This document shows, piece by piece, positions 17,501 to 25,685 of a stretch of 27,167 nt of DNA. The notes beneath the pieces were generated by a model. The model worked only from the letters and a program-made list of their open reading frames with translations, was not told the origin of the DNA and ran no database searches. Source of the DNA: Nitrospirota bacterium (lineage in GTDB: Bacteria; JACPQY01); assembly GCA_016180645.1 (NCBI GenBank), contig JACPAV010000042.1, forward strand, positions 1-27,167, given 5' to 3'. The position numbers and the translations under genes were made by a program. Position 1 is the stretch's first letter; each line of letters starts with the position of its first letter.

Positions 17501-20365
17501 CCCCGCACACAGACCGCTCCGACCGGTGGCGCAGAGCGTTCCGCCTGTGTTTTCGTCCACCCTTCCGTTGCAATTGTTGTCCAGGCCGTCGCAAATCTCG
17601 GCGCCAGGCGCCAGGATCGAGGCGCAGGCAAGAATTCCGGCGGTGCACTTCATCGTGCCCGCAGCACAGACGCCAAGGGAGGTGCTCGCACAGGACGATC
17701 CGCCGATCCCTTCGTCCACGCTTCCATTACAGTTGTTGTCGACTCCATCACACGATTCCGTCGCTCCCGGATACACGGCCGGATTGGAATCATTGCAGTC
17801 GGTCCCTGCGGGCGATTTGTCCCCATCTGCATCGACGGCCACTTCGATGTCCACGGAGGCCATGCCGGTTCCTTTTCGATTGTCCTCGACTCTCACGCTT
17901 ACCGTGTACTTGCCGGATGACGACGGAGCTTTCCAGGCAACCGCCGGGTCGGGACCTTTCAGGCTGGAGGGAGCCCTTCTGCCGCCGCTCGAAGTAATCT
18001 TACTGAGATCACCATCCGTAGACGTCCAAAGGAACTGGAGCGGGTCCCCCTCGGCGTCCGACGCGGTGGCCGTGACCACCACCTCATCACCGGGTTGGGC
18101 CACTTTCTTTGAGGACTCCAGTTTGGAAACCACGGGCGGCTCGTTGATGGTCAGGGTGCGATTAACGATGGTGCATCCGCCTCCGCACATTCCCGCCGAT
18201 CCGGTCTCGACGTCCACCTCGTCTTCAGACTCGCTGCCGCTCGTTCCCTGCCCGCCCGAGGCATGCTTGAGCGTCACCTTTACTTTCTGTTTGACCGGCG
18301 CCATGAGGCAGTACGCGCCGTCCGGCCCGGTGGTGACCATGGTGGAGCCCGCGCGCACGGTTGCGCCCGCCACGCCCGCGCCTTTCTGGTTGGTGACGCG
18401 GCCGCTGATGCAGGCGTCGCCCAGTTCAACCTCGATGTCGGCATGAACGCACCGATCGGACTCTCCGCCGCACTGGCCGCCACCGACGATCTGCACGCCT
18501 GATTTCTTGTTGTGCATGCGGCCCCGGCCCTTGTCGTAATAAGTCAATTTCAAGTCCTGATCGCCCTCGAGCGAGGCCAGGCAGTAGTTGCCTCCCTCAT
18601 CGGATTGAATGGTCGAACCCCCTATGGAGACGGTCGCCCCGGAGATGGGCCGGCCGGCTTCATCGAGCAGTTTGCCTCGGGCGCACCCGGTCTCCGTGTC
18701 AAGCGCGACCGTGCCCAAATCGACAGCCGCGAGGGCATCACACTGGCCCGGCGAGGGACTGACGCCCGGAACGGAGATCTTGTTTTCTTTCCTGCCTCGA
18801 AGGGCGCCTTCCGGGTGCGTAATGCTGAGAAGCAGATCGTCGCCGGGCTCCGTTTCAACGCTGAACAGGCCATTGGCGTCCGCCTTGGCGAGCCGTTTTC
18901 CCAGGGAGACCACCGCTCCGGGAACGGGGACTGCGCCGGCACCAACCACCTTTCCGCTCACTTTTCGAAGCGTTGGAGTGATGGAAACGTCGCCCAGATC
19001 CTGACATGCAGCGCCTGCGTCGGCGCACGTACCCACGGTATTGGACATCGTGACATTCTGTTTCGTGAACGTCTCGGTGAACGAAAAGTTGAACCAGCCC
19101 CACTGGCCACCGACGCCGGTTTCCACGCTGATCGTGCTGCCTTTCAAAGCGTCCAAACAGAACTTCCCGTTTTCCCCCGTGGGCTCCTCTTTCTTGTCGA
19201 CTCCCCCACCGAACTGGAGCGCAGCGGTGCCCAACACGCCATTGCAGGTGGCCCCGTTGAAGGTCACGCCGTTCCCGCAGACACGAATATCTTTCTTGGG
19301 CTGCCCGCATGGATCGATCACCCGGCCGCGGACGCAGCTTCGGGTGGAGATAGGCTGATCGAGGTTCCACCAACTGAAGTGCCGCGCCATGAACTCACTG
19401 TAGAGCCCGTCATCCCCCTGGACGACGGTTCCCAGCACCTGTTGTCCACCGTCGTCCAACTCCGGTACCCACGTGCCGAGTGTTTCGTCCACGTAGTACG
19501 TTGGGACGGTGTCGCCAACCTTGAACGGCACACTCGTGGCCGGATTCATCGATCCGGTGGGGATTTTCATGCGAACCTTGGCAGGTTGCTTGAGGGAGCT
19601 GATGATGTTGCCCTCTGAGTCGCGCAAGGTAATATTGCCGAACATGATGCTGGCCAATTCGACCACTTCACCGATCGGCTCTCCCGCCTTGCGCACAACG
19701 GCGCGCTTGGACCCCGCGCGCAATCCGCCTCGGAGGCCGGCGCTCACGGCCATGAAGCCACCCGGGAATGCATCGCGGTCCTGGCGGGGATCGCCCACGG
19801 TAATTTCCGCGCGGATGGGTCCGGTCGCGCCGAGAGCTTTGGAAGGATCGGTGATTTCGATACTAAGGCTGTTGCCAGGCACTTTCACGGCAAGCGACTT
19901 TGTGTCCGCGTCGATCACGGTTTCCTGCATGAACGTTACGGGTTGGGCCCTCATCTGGACGGTGTTCGCGCCGGGGCTGAGTTGGAGCACTTGGGCCTGT
20001 GGAGCAAAGCCCTCCTTCTCTACGGAGATGGAGGCCGTCCCTTCGCCGCCGAGGGTCAGGCTGAACAAGCCCGTTCCATCCGTTGTCCCTTCTGCAAGCA
20101 CGGATGGATCCAGCACGGAGACGACCTTGACCTTTGCGCCGGCGATGGCTTCACCGGATTCCATGTTTAGCACCCGGCCCACGATATCCGAGCTCCGGAG
20201 GACTTCCGTCGTCTTGACCGCAGTCGCCCCGTTTCCGGTGAGGGTTGCCCCGAGAATACGACCTCCCTTGCCTTGGCAGGAAGTCATGCTCAGAATAAGC
20301 AGGAAGGCAAGGAACAGCGAAACCATGGACGCCAGACTCAGCGGATTCTTCCCCCGAGGATTCAT
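14576..20365 (-). CDS. Giant lipoprotein B: carboxypeptidase-like, MopE, FN3 and 14 RCC1 motifs
   Basis: A 1929-aa paralogue of lipoprotein A. ATG 20365 gives MNPRGKNPLSLASMVSLFLA.. and lipobox Cys30; the frame up to 20443 is promoter. Order (approximate residues): carboxypeptidase-regulatory-like 50-125; GLRGG tract 207-222; cys-containing carboxypeptidase-like modules to about 735; Ig/PKD-like 738-840; six MopE-type motifs 842-1172; FN3 1172-1265; RCC1 region 1268-1929. Fourteen CW(G/T) motifs: the first seven are of type VKCWG..GLTGVV, the last seven of type LSCWG..GTATNWTSITTG, so the repeat subtype changes exactly at the 7/8 boundary. Motifs 1, 2 and 5 are shortened. The MopE part is very similar at DNA level to that of A. 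Exported, probably surface-bound; role unknown. Confidence 0.9.
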   Translation of the reverse strand: MNPRGKNPLSLASMVSLFLAFLLILSMTSCQGKGGRILGATLTGNGATAVKTTEVLRSSDIVGRVLNMESGEAIAGAKVKVVSVLDPSVLAEGTTDGTGLFSLTLGGEGTASISVEKEGFAPQAQVLQLSPGANTVQMRAQPVTFMQETVIDADTKSLAVKVPGNSLSIEITDPSKALGATGPIRAEITVGDPRQDRDAFPGGFMAVSAGLRGGLRAGSKRAVVRKAGEPIGEVVELASIMFGNITLRDSEGNIISSLKQPAKVRMKIPTGSMNPATSVPFKVGDTVPTYYVDETLGTWVPELDDGGQQVLGTVVQGDDGLYSEFMARHFSWWNLDQPISTRSCVRGRVIDPCGQPKKDIRVCGNGVTFNGATCNGVLGTAALQFGGGVDKKEEPTGENGKFCLDALKGSTISVETGVGGQWGWFNFSFTETFTKQNVTMSNTVGTCADAGAACQDLGDVSITPTLRKVSGKVVGAGAVPVPGAVVSLGKRLAKADANGLFSVETEPGDDLLLSITHPEGALRGRKENKISVPGVSPSPGQCDALAAVDLGTVALDTETGCARGKLLDEAGRPISGATVSIGGSTIQSDEGGNYCLASLEGDQDLKLTYYDKGRGRMHNKKSGVQIVGGGQCGGESDRCVHADIEVELGDACISGRVTNQKGAGVAGATVRAGSTMVTTGPDGAYCLMAPVKQKVKVTLKHASGGQGTSGSESEDEVDVETGSAGMCGGGCTIVNRTLTINEPPVVSKLESSKKVAQPGDEVVVTATASDAEGDPLQFLWTSTDGDLSKITSSGGRRAPSSLKGPDPAVAWKAPSSSGKYTVSVRVEDNRKGTGMASVDIEVAVDADGDKSPAGTDCNDSNPAVYPGATESCDGVDNNCNGSVDEGIGGSSCASTSLGVCAAGTMKCTAGILACASILAPGAEICDGLDNNCNGRVDENTGGTLCATGRSGLCAGGTQQCRSGSLVCVQTLAQTSEVCGDGIDNDCNGRIDEVCQCSDGSSQSCYSGAASTRNVGSCKAGTQTCAGGIWGNCTGEVLPALETCDGKDNDCDAAVDNGLGAASCTSTQAGVCSAGTQQCTAGSLACASSLAPSADICDNLDNDCDGSTDEEFTNKGQACSAGQGACQSTGTFSCKADGTGTECSAIPGAPATEICDGMDNDCDGSTDEGGICAPAAPSNLMAVIVSSSRINLSWADNASNEAGFVVEQKIGGGAFAALATVGPNIMSYSSMGLSGGTTYTYRVAAFLGADNSAYSNEAGGTTPAGFVQKRLDGGWSQTCAIMADTTVRCWGGAFGGVPVQVSGLVGVENVGSGASNNCAVLSDGSVKCWTNSGSPATISGLTGAKAVDGGASHQCAVLADSTVRCWGSNYDGQLGDGTTVNSTTPVSVVGLMGVVTLSTDESSNCALMADATVKCWGDNGMGQLGDGSSVTLSNLPVAVVGISTAVGVSAEGFHACAALADGAVKCWGSGYGTTPVVVSGISSAVAVLAEDSHSCALLSDSTVKCWGSNSNGQLGNGSTVASSTPVAVIGLTGVVELSGGDSFVCARLQDGSVKCWGDNTSGQTGSGSLPNYKIPVTVGVASDWTTAQASYYHSCARRATGTAWCWGINLYGQFGDGTTSSRAAPVQLGSNTDWLAISTGTLHTCAVKSTGTLWCWGLNGYGQLGNGSVTQQLTPVQVGTATNWTAVTTGSGYTCGIRSPGSLWCWGVNAYGQLGDGSVTQRLTPVQVGTATNWTSATAGSTHTCGVQSPGILSCWGINAYGQLGDGTTIQKLTPVQVGPATNWTSVTTGYTHTCGVQSPGILSCWGQNGSGQLGDGTTTQRFTPTQVGTATSWTSITTGPSHTCGIQSPGSLSCWGINSYGQLGDGTITQKLAPTQVGTATNWTSITVGSIHSCGVQSPGTLSCWGSNNSGLIGDGMAWKDTPVQVLLP

Positions 20366-20371
20366 GTGCGC

Positions 20372-20400
20372 ATATTGAGGGATTCCATTTTTGTTGTCAA
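20372..20400 (-). promoter_or_regulatory. Promoter of giant lipoprotein B (near leaderless)
   Basis: On the complement, TTGACA (20395-20400) and CAATAT (20372-20377), spacer 17 nt, -10 ending 6 nt from the ATG. Same geometry as lipoprotein A. Confidence 0.65.
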
Positions 20401-20429
20401 GTTCAAAATCACGCCAGCGCCGCCACTTT

Positions 20430-20443
20430 GTGACCACTATCAC
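20430..20443 (-). promoter_or_regulatory. CRP/FNR-like operator upstream of lipoprotein B
   Basis: GTGATAGTGGTCAC on the complement, that is CGTGA-N6-TCACA. It is centred about 71.5 bp from the predicted start of transcription, exactly as in lipoprotein A. Confidence 0.6.
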
Positions 20444-20488
20444 GCTTTGGAATATACCTAGTTCACCCCATCAGGGATGATCTCCAAC

Positions 20489-20502
20489 GTGACTTACATC
20501 AC
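20489..20502 (+). promoter_or_regulatory. CRP/FNR-like operator upstream of lipoprotein C
   Basis: GTGACTTACATCAC, that is CGTGA-N6-TCACT. Its centre is about 41.5 bp upstream of the predicted start and it abuts the -35, the classic class II activator position. Confidence 0.55.
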
Positions 20503-20530
20503 TGACAGAATATTCCAAACAAAGTATACT
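20502..20530 (+). promoter_or_regulatory. Promoter of giant lipoprotein C (near leaderless)
   Basis: CTGACA (20502-20507), 17 nt, TATACT (20525-20530), then 9 nt to the GTG start at 20540. No Shine-Dalgarno is present in the gap. Confidence 0.6.
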
Positions 20531-20539
20531 GGGCTAACT

Positions 20540-23500
20540 GTGAAGTTGGTGGCGGATCTCTGGGCGCGGAGCGAGCTGGGTTGGGCTTCTCTCATCGCGA
20601 TCTTCCTCGGGGGTGTGTTGCTCCTAAGCGTTTACGGCTGCGTGGGACAAGGGGGCGTCCTTGGCGGGCTTCCGATCGGTGAATCTGAATTGAAAATCAC
20701 CGTGGATATTCCCCTCACTTCGCAACAGGCGGTGGCCATCGAGGGTGTGCGGGATGCGGTGGCGGATGTCTACTGGAACGACGCGCCGGTGGGGACGTCG
20801 GTTCGAGGCGCGGTGCGCGGTGGCGTGAGCGGTGGAGTTCGTGCGGCGGAGACCGGCGGTGTTCGCACAGGGGTCAGAGCGGCCCTCTCCCGCTTGGTGG
20901 CCTCCGGCCAGTCGCGGGACGGCCATGCCGTCTTGGCTCCGGTGCGGCCACGATTGAATCACCTTCCGGAACATGGGGACGGATCGGCGGTCCCCGAAGG
21001 CGGAACATCCACCGCAAGCGCAGAGGAGATACTTTTCTCGTTCGAGGTCACTTTCACGCTTCCCGTCAAGTCGGCGGCGGAAGGCACAGGTGCGTTGAAC
21101 ACGAAAGTCCGGTCGCGAACAAGACCGGAGGTGGCCTATGTGGATCTCAAAGTCAGGGTGGACGTGAAGGCGTCCGAGGCGGATCCCGCGCGCGTGGAGA
21201 TCCTCTCCCAGGATGTCGGGTTCAACCAGGTGGAACTCCCGGACCTCGACGGCGACGGTGTGGCCACGCTCTTCGAGGTCGTTTCCAAGGGAGCAGATGC
21301 CGCCATGGATGCGGCGTCGAAACCGGATGAGACGACGCTCCAGTCGAAGCTGGAAAGCCTCAAGGCCGGGCTGGAGAATTCGCTCAAGGAGAGCGGATTT
21401 ACGACCGCGATCGTGATGGGCGAAGTGGATCTCACGCCGCCCGACACCCAGGTGGCGTCGAACGCCGAATCGCGAACGTCCGCGGAGGCCTACCGGTTTA
21501 CGTTCACATGCAACCCCCAGGAAGGGGGAACTGCCGTGGGAGCGCAGAAGCCCGGGGCGGCCAATGTATCCTTTTGCGTCTATCGATGCTCCCTGGTGGG
21601 CCCGGCGGACACGTTCGATTTCAAGCCGTGCGACACCCCGTTCTCCCTCAGCCCGGCGAAGGAGGGTGACTACACCCTCGCCGTGAAGGCGGCTGACGAA
21701 CTGGGGAATACGGATCAAACGCCGGCGACCGTTTCGTTCAAGGTCTTGCCGCCCGCCGTGTGCGGGAACGGGACGTGCGAGGCTGGGGAAACATCCGCCT
21801 CGTGCGCTGCGGACTGTCCCGCTCCGGACACGACGCCGCCAGATACCGCGCTCAGCGCGGCGAGTGGTCAGTTGCCAGTGGTCAGTGGTCAGTGGTTGAA
21901 CAAGACGGACATCAGTTTTACCCTGACCAGCACCGAGGCGGGTTCCACGTTTCAATGCTCGACTGACAATGGCGCGTGGTCGGTCTGCGCGAGCCCATTC
22001 GTCCTGAGCCAGTTGAAGGACGGGCCGCGAACGTTCTCGGTCTACGCTGTCGACAAGTCGGGGAACAAGGACCCCACTCCGGCCGTGTTCACGTGGAGAC
22101 TCGATACCACGGCTCCGGATACAACCATCACGGTCAAGCCATCAGCGCTCAACAATCAGCCTTCCGCCTCCTTCGAGTTCTCGTGTTCCGATCCGGTAGG
22201 CGCACCCTTTACGGGTGCGTCTTCGGACGCAGGCATGAAGCCTGCGGCTACCTGCACGTTTTTCTGCCAACTCGGCATCGGAGTCGCCGCGCTCTGCGCG
22301 TTCCCCTACTCTGCAACGGCTCTGCCCGAGGGATCCCAGACCTTCCAGGTTTATGCGCAGGACGCCGCGGGGAACAAGGACGCCACACCTGCCTCGGCCA
22401 CGTGGGCGGTGGACATGACTGCGCCGGACACCGCGCTGAGCGCGGCGAGTGGTCAGTTGGCAGTGGTCAGTGGTCAGTCCACAAACAAGACGGAGATCAC
22501 GTTTACGCTGAGCAGCCCCGATCCGTCGGTGACGTTCCAGTGTGCTCTCGACCTCGCTTTATTCTCCTCTTGCTCATCGCCCGCCACCTACAGCGCGTTG
22601 GCGGCGGGTAGCCACACGTTTGGCGCGCGTGCCGTGGATACGGCGGGGAACAACGACAGTACGCCTGTGACGTTCACCTGGAGCATCGACATCACGCCGC
22701 CGGACACGGCTATCAGCGTTCAGCCGTCAGCGGTCAGCAATCAGACTTCCGCGTACTTCGAGTTCTCGTCACCGGAGGTTGGGGTGACGTTCCAGTGCGC
22801 CTTGGACGCAGGTGCGTTCGGAACGTGCACGTCGCCCTACTCTCAGGCGGCGTTGCCCGCGGGCGCTCACACATTCAAAGTTCGTGCCGTGGACGCCGTG
22901 GGCAACGCGGATGCGACGCCTGCCGAGGCGACGTGGACCATCGACCTCACCGCGCCGACGTTCAGCGGTCTTACGAGCGCGACGGCCATCTCCACCACGC
23001 AAATCGACGTTGCGTGGACGGCGGCAACGGACAATGCCAGTGCCTCGTCCGCCATCGTCTACAAGATTTGTGCAAGCACTACCCCCGGCGCGTGCGCCGC
23101 GAATTTTGTCGTTTACGCCACGACGAATGCGGGAGTCACGTCCTATTCCGCCACGGGCCTGACCCCTTCGGCCACCTACTACGTCGTCGTTCGCGCCCAG
23201 GATCAGGTTGCGAACATCGACGCAAACATCGTCGAAAAATCGGCCGTCACGTGGGGAACCACCGGCGCCGCGCAGGCGATCACGAACCACCTCAGCAACC
23301 GCACCTGCGCGCTTCTTTCGGATGGCACGGTGAAATGCTGGGGGTGGAACGACTATGGTCAGCTTGGGGATGGGACAACGGCCCAGAAGACGACTCCGGT
23401 GGCCGTTTCCACCCTTTCGGGCGCGGTCGCCGTGACGGGAGGGGATAGGCAGACCTGCGCGCTCGCCTCGGACGGCACGGTGAAATGCTGGGGATACAAC

Positions 23501-25450
23501 TTCTATGGTCAGCTTGGGGATGGGACAACAGCCAATAAGACGACTCCGGTGGCCGTTTCCACCCTTTCGGGCGCCATCGCCGTGGCGGGAGGGATCAACC
23601 ACACCTGCGTGCTCGCCTCGAATGGCACGGTGAAATGCTGGGGATGGAACGCGAATGGTCAGCTTGGGGATGGGACGGTGGCAGACAAGACGACTCCGGT
23701 GGCCGTTTTCACCCTTTCGGGCGCGGTCGCCGTGGCGGGAGGGCTCTACCACACTTGCGCCCTCACCTCGGATGGATCGGTGAAATGCTGGGGATCCAAC
23801 GGCAACGGTCAGCTAGGGGATGGGACGACGGCCCAGAAGACGACTCCGGTGGCCGTTTCCACCCTTTCGGGTGCGGTCGCCGTGGCGGGAGGGACCTACC
23901 ACACCTGCGCCCTCGCCTCGGATGGCACCGTGAAATGCTGGGGACGCAATCTCTATGGTCAGCTTGGGGAAGGGACGACGGCGGATAAGACGACTCCGGT
24001 GGCCGTTTTCACCCTTTCGGGTGCGGTCGCCGTGGCGGGAGGGACTTATCACACCTGCGCCCTTGTCTCGGACGGCACGGTGAAATGCTGGGGAGGCAAC
24101 GGCGGTGGTCAGCTAGGGGATGGGACGACGGACCAGAGAACGACTCCCGTGGCCGTTTCCGCCCTTTCGGGTGCGGTCGCCGTGGCGGGAGGGAACGTCT
24201 ACACCTGCGCGCTCGTATCAGACGGGACCGTCAAGTGCTGGGGGGACAACTATTATGGCGGGCTTGGGGACGGAACCACCGCCAATCGCCTAACGCCCAC
24301 CGCCGTAACTTCACTGTCAGGCCCGCTCGGTGTCAGGCTCCCCCGCCTCCACGAATCCACCGCCTCCGGCGCGCCGGCTCGACCGTTCCGCGAGGGTCTC
24401 TCCGGCGGCGGCGTTCACACTTGCGCAATCATCTCCAACGGCACGGCCAAATGCTGGGGCCAGAATGATCAGGGCCAACTCGGCGATGGCACCACGACCA
24501 ACCGGCCCACACCTGTCCCCGTGTCGTCCCTTACGAGTGTCACAGGCATGGCCACCGGTCAATTCCACACCTGCGCTCTGGGCTCCGACGGGACCGCCAA
24601 GTGCTGGGGCGTAAATGGCAGCGGACAACTCGGCGACGGAACCAGCACCGGAAAGCTGCTGCCGACCGTCGTATCGACTCTGTCCAGCGCCATCAGTCTG
24701 AGCGCAGGGGCCAATCACACCTGCGCCTTGATGGCCGACGGCACAGCAAGGTGCTGGGGTGCAAACAGCGCCGGACAGGTGGGCGACACCACCGGGACCA
24801 ATCGCCTCGTGCCCACGACTGTAACTTCGCTTACCACAGCCGTAGCGCTCATTGCGGGCGGCTACCACAATTGCGGGCTCCTGGCAAACGGAACCGTGAA
24901 CTGCTGGGGGCGAGGGGCTGAAGGACAGACCGGAGACAATTCCGCGTCAACTCATTTCGCGCCGGCCGCCGTCTCCACCCTATCCGGAGTGGTAGCGCTG
25001 GCGATGGGAGACTACCACTCTTGCGGCCTCCTTTCAGACGGCACGGTCAGATGCTGGGGACGCAATTCTCTCGGTCAACTGGGCGACGGCACGACAACGG
25101 ATAGGCCCACTCCAATCGTCGTCTCAACGCTTACGGATGTGATTGCCACCGTCGCGGGTTCGGACCATACCTGCGCCCTGCTCTCCTCGGGACCGGTTCG
25201 TTGCTGGGGCGCCAATCAAGGGCAGCTCGGAGATGGGACCTCCATCGCGCGTGTCACACCTGTTTCGGTGGCGGGGATAACGGGGGTTGCAGGAATCACC
25301 GCGGGCGGTTCAGGCGGTGGATCAGGTCACTCGTGCGCCGTTCTTCCTGGCGGCACGGCCAAGTGCTGGGGACTCAACAATTCCGGCCAGCTCGGAGATG
25401 GAACGACCGGCAGCAAATCCACTCCAGTCTCCATCACGAGCCTCCCGTAG
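20540..25450 (+). CDS. Giant lipoprotein C: GVRGG tract, Ig-like repeats and 14 RCC1 motifs
   Basis: A 1636-aa exported protein. GTG 20540 directly after the promoter begins a signal peptide with lipobox VYGC (Cys34); the in-frame ATG at 20477 lies upstream of the promoter. Order (approximate residues): GVRGG-rich tract 86-115; calcium-type loop [15 protein letters not shown] about 233-248; one divergent Ig-like module; cys cluster [19 protein letters not shown] about 407-427; four Ig-like repeats (TxPDT..FQCxLD..CxSP..GNxDxTP) 430-803; FN3 803-903; 14 RCC1 motifs 910-1636. The linker [17 protein letters not shown] lies after motif 7, as in A. Motifs 1-6 are nearly identical 50-aa units, unlike 8-14. 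Ig repeats contain short DNA repeats and an in-frame REP-like element. It has no MopE or carboxypeptidase-like part. Likely surface-exposed; ligand unknown. Confidence 0.9.
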   Translation: MKLVADLWARSELGWASLIAIFLGGVLLLSVYGCVGQGGVLGGLPIGESELKITVDIPLTSQQAVAIEGVRDAVADVYWNDAPVGTSVRGAVRGGVSGGVRAAETGGVRTGVRAALSRLVASGQSRDGHAVLAPVRPRLNHLPEHGDGSAVPEGGTSTASAEEILFSFEVTFTLPVKSAAEGTGALNTKVRSRTRPEVAYVDLKVRVDVKASEADPARVEILSQDVGFNQVELPDLDGDGVATLFEVVSKGADAAMDAASKPDETTLQSKLESLKAGLENSLKESGFTTAIVMGEVDLTPPDTQVASNAESRTSAEAYRFTFTCNPQEGGTAVGAQKPGAANVSFCVYRCSLVGPADTFDFKPCDTPFSLSPAKEGDYTLAVKAADELGNTDQTPATVSFKVLPPAVCGNGTCEAGETSASCAADCPAPDTTPPDTALSAASGQLPVVSGQWLNKTDISFTLTSTEAGSTFQCSTDNGAWSVCASPFVLSQLKDGPRTFSVYAVDKSGNKDPTPAVFTWRLDTTAPDTTITVKPSALNNQPSASFEFSCSDPVGAPFTGASSDAGMKPAATCTFFCQLGIGVAALCAFPYSATALPEGSQTFQVYAQDAAGNKDATPASATWAVDMTAPDTALSAASGQLAVVSGQSTNKTEITFTLSSPDPSVTFQCALDLALFSSCSSPATYSALAAGSHTFGARAVDTAGNNDSTPVTFTWSIDITPPDTAISVQPSAVSNQTSAYFEFSSPEVGVTFQCALDAGAFGTCTSPYSQAALPAGAHTFKVRAVDAVGNADATPAEATWTIDLTAPTFSGLTSATAISTTQIDVAWTAATDNASASSAIVYKICASTTPGACAANFVVYATTNAGVTSYSATGLTPSATYYVVVRAQDQVANIDANIVEKSAVTWGTTGAAQAITNHLSNRTCALLSDGTVKCWGWNDYGQLGDGTTAQKTTPVAVSTLSGAVAVTGGDRQTCALASDGTVKCWGYNFYGQLGDGTTANKTTPVAVSTLSGAIAVAGGINHTCVLASNGTVKCWGWNANGQLGDGTVADKTTPVAVFTLSGAVAVAGGLYHTCALTSDGSVKCWGSNGNGQLGDGTTAQKTTPVAVSTLSGAVAVAGGTYHTCALASDGTVKCWGRNLYGQLGEGTTADKTTPVAVFTLSGAVAVAGGTYHTCALVSDGTVKCWGGNGGGQLGDGTTDQRTTPVAVSALSGAVAVAGGNVYTCALVSDGTVKCWGDNYYGGLGDGTTANRLTPTAVTSLSGPLGVRLPRLHESTASGAPARPFREGLSGGGVHTCAIISNGTAKCWGQNDQGQLGDGTTTNRPTPVPVSSLTSVTGMATGQFHTCALGSDGTAKCWGVNGSGQLGDGTSTGKLLPTVVSTLSSAISLSAGANHTCALMADGTARCWGANSAGQVGDTTGTNRLVPTTVTSLTTAVALIAGGYHNCGLLANGTVNCWGRGAEGQTGDNSASTHFAPAAVSTLSGVVALAMGDYHSCGLLSDGTVRCWGRNSLGQLGDGTTTDRPTPIVVSTLTDVIATVAGSDHTCALLSSGPVRCWGANQGQLGDGTSIARVTPVSVAGITGVAGITAGGSGGGSGHSCAVLPGGTAKCWGLNNSGQLGDGTTGSKSTPVSITSLP
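21863..21895 (+). repeat. GGTCAGT-type short repeat inside coding sequence
   Basis: Reiterated AGTGGTCAGT units, read in frame as [12 protein letters not shown] related array lies at 22448-22478 and degenerate CAGCCGTCAGCGGTCAG arrays near 22139-22160 and 22713-22745. Each falls at the start of an Ig-like repeat of lipoprotein C. The unit resembles heptamer repeats usually found between genes. Confidence 0.7.
22195..22252. repeat. REP-like element inside lipoprotein C coding sequence
   Basis: Two hairpins (CGCACCC..GGGTGCG and CGCAGGC..GCCTGCG) are bounded by GGTAG and CTACC, matching the intergenic elements at 2711 and 6081. It is translated as [18 protein letters not shown] within the second Ig-like repeat, with no frameshift. 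Confidence 0.8.
23330..24229 (+). repeat. Six near-identical 150-bp tandem repeats encoding RCC1 blades 1-6
   Basis: The codon starting VKCWG recurs at 23330, 23480, 23630, 23780, 23930, 24080 and 24230, an exact 150-bp period. Units 1-6 share long identical stretches such as CGACTCCGGTGGCCGTTT, indicating recent amplification or conversion. Confidence 0.9.
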
Positions 25451-25502
25451 CGCCCGATTTCATATCGAGCGGCAATGCCTACTCCGCCGTAGCAGCTCCC
25501 GC

Positions 25503-25531
25503 CTTCGCGAAGCCCGCTTCGGCGGGCGAAG
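25503..25531. repeat. Palindrome after lipoprotein C
   Basis: GCCCGC-TTCG-GCGGGC stem-loop (25512-25527) within a CTTCGCGAAG..GGCGAAG context. It could end lipoprotein C transcripts, although no U-tract follows directly. Confidence 0.5.
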
Positions 25532-25556
25532 AAAGGGCGGCTGCGAAGGCTGGATC

Positions 25557-25580
25557 GTCCGGTATGAAACCGGACGCTAC
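25557..25580. repeat. REP-like hairpin before the OMP gene
   Basis: GTCCGGT-N5-ACCGGAC followed by GCTAC, a diverged relative of the CGCAGGC..GCCTGCGGCTACC family. A TTTTT run follows at about 25588-25592, so weak terminator activity is possible. Confidence 0.45.
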
Positions 25581-25668
25581 AAAGAGGTTTTTGGGCCAAC
25601 AGCGGTCACCCAGGCGGTCACCAGCCTGCCCTGATTTCCGCGCAAGTGGGCCACCATGCCATTGTGTG

Positions 25669-25677
25669 TGGTATAAT
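25669..25677 (+). promoter_or_regulatory. Extended -10 promoter of the outer-membrane protein gene
   Basis: TGG-TATAAT is an extended -10 (TGnTATAAT). No good -35 is visible. Eight nt separate it from the GTG at 25686, so the mRNA should be nearly leaderless. Confidence 0.5.
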
Positions 25678-25685
25678 GCTCTATC

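Noticed and set aside
20624-21955. 443-codon minus-strand frame opposite lipoprotein C
   Set aside because: Arg-rich shadow of the GVRGG and Ig-like coding; no family features.
22769-23752. 327-codon minus-strand frame
   Set aside because: Repetitive [13 protein letters not shown] pattern is simply the reverse of the RCC1 repeats.
23330-24229. Regular 150-bp repeats as a CRISPR array
   Set aside because: Repeats are coding RCC1 blades with no short repeat-spacer structure.
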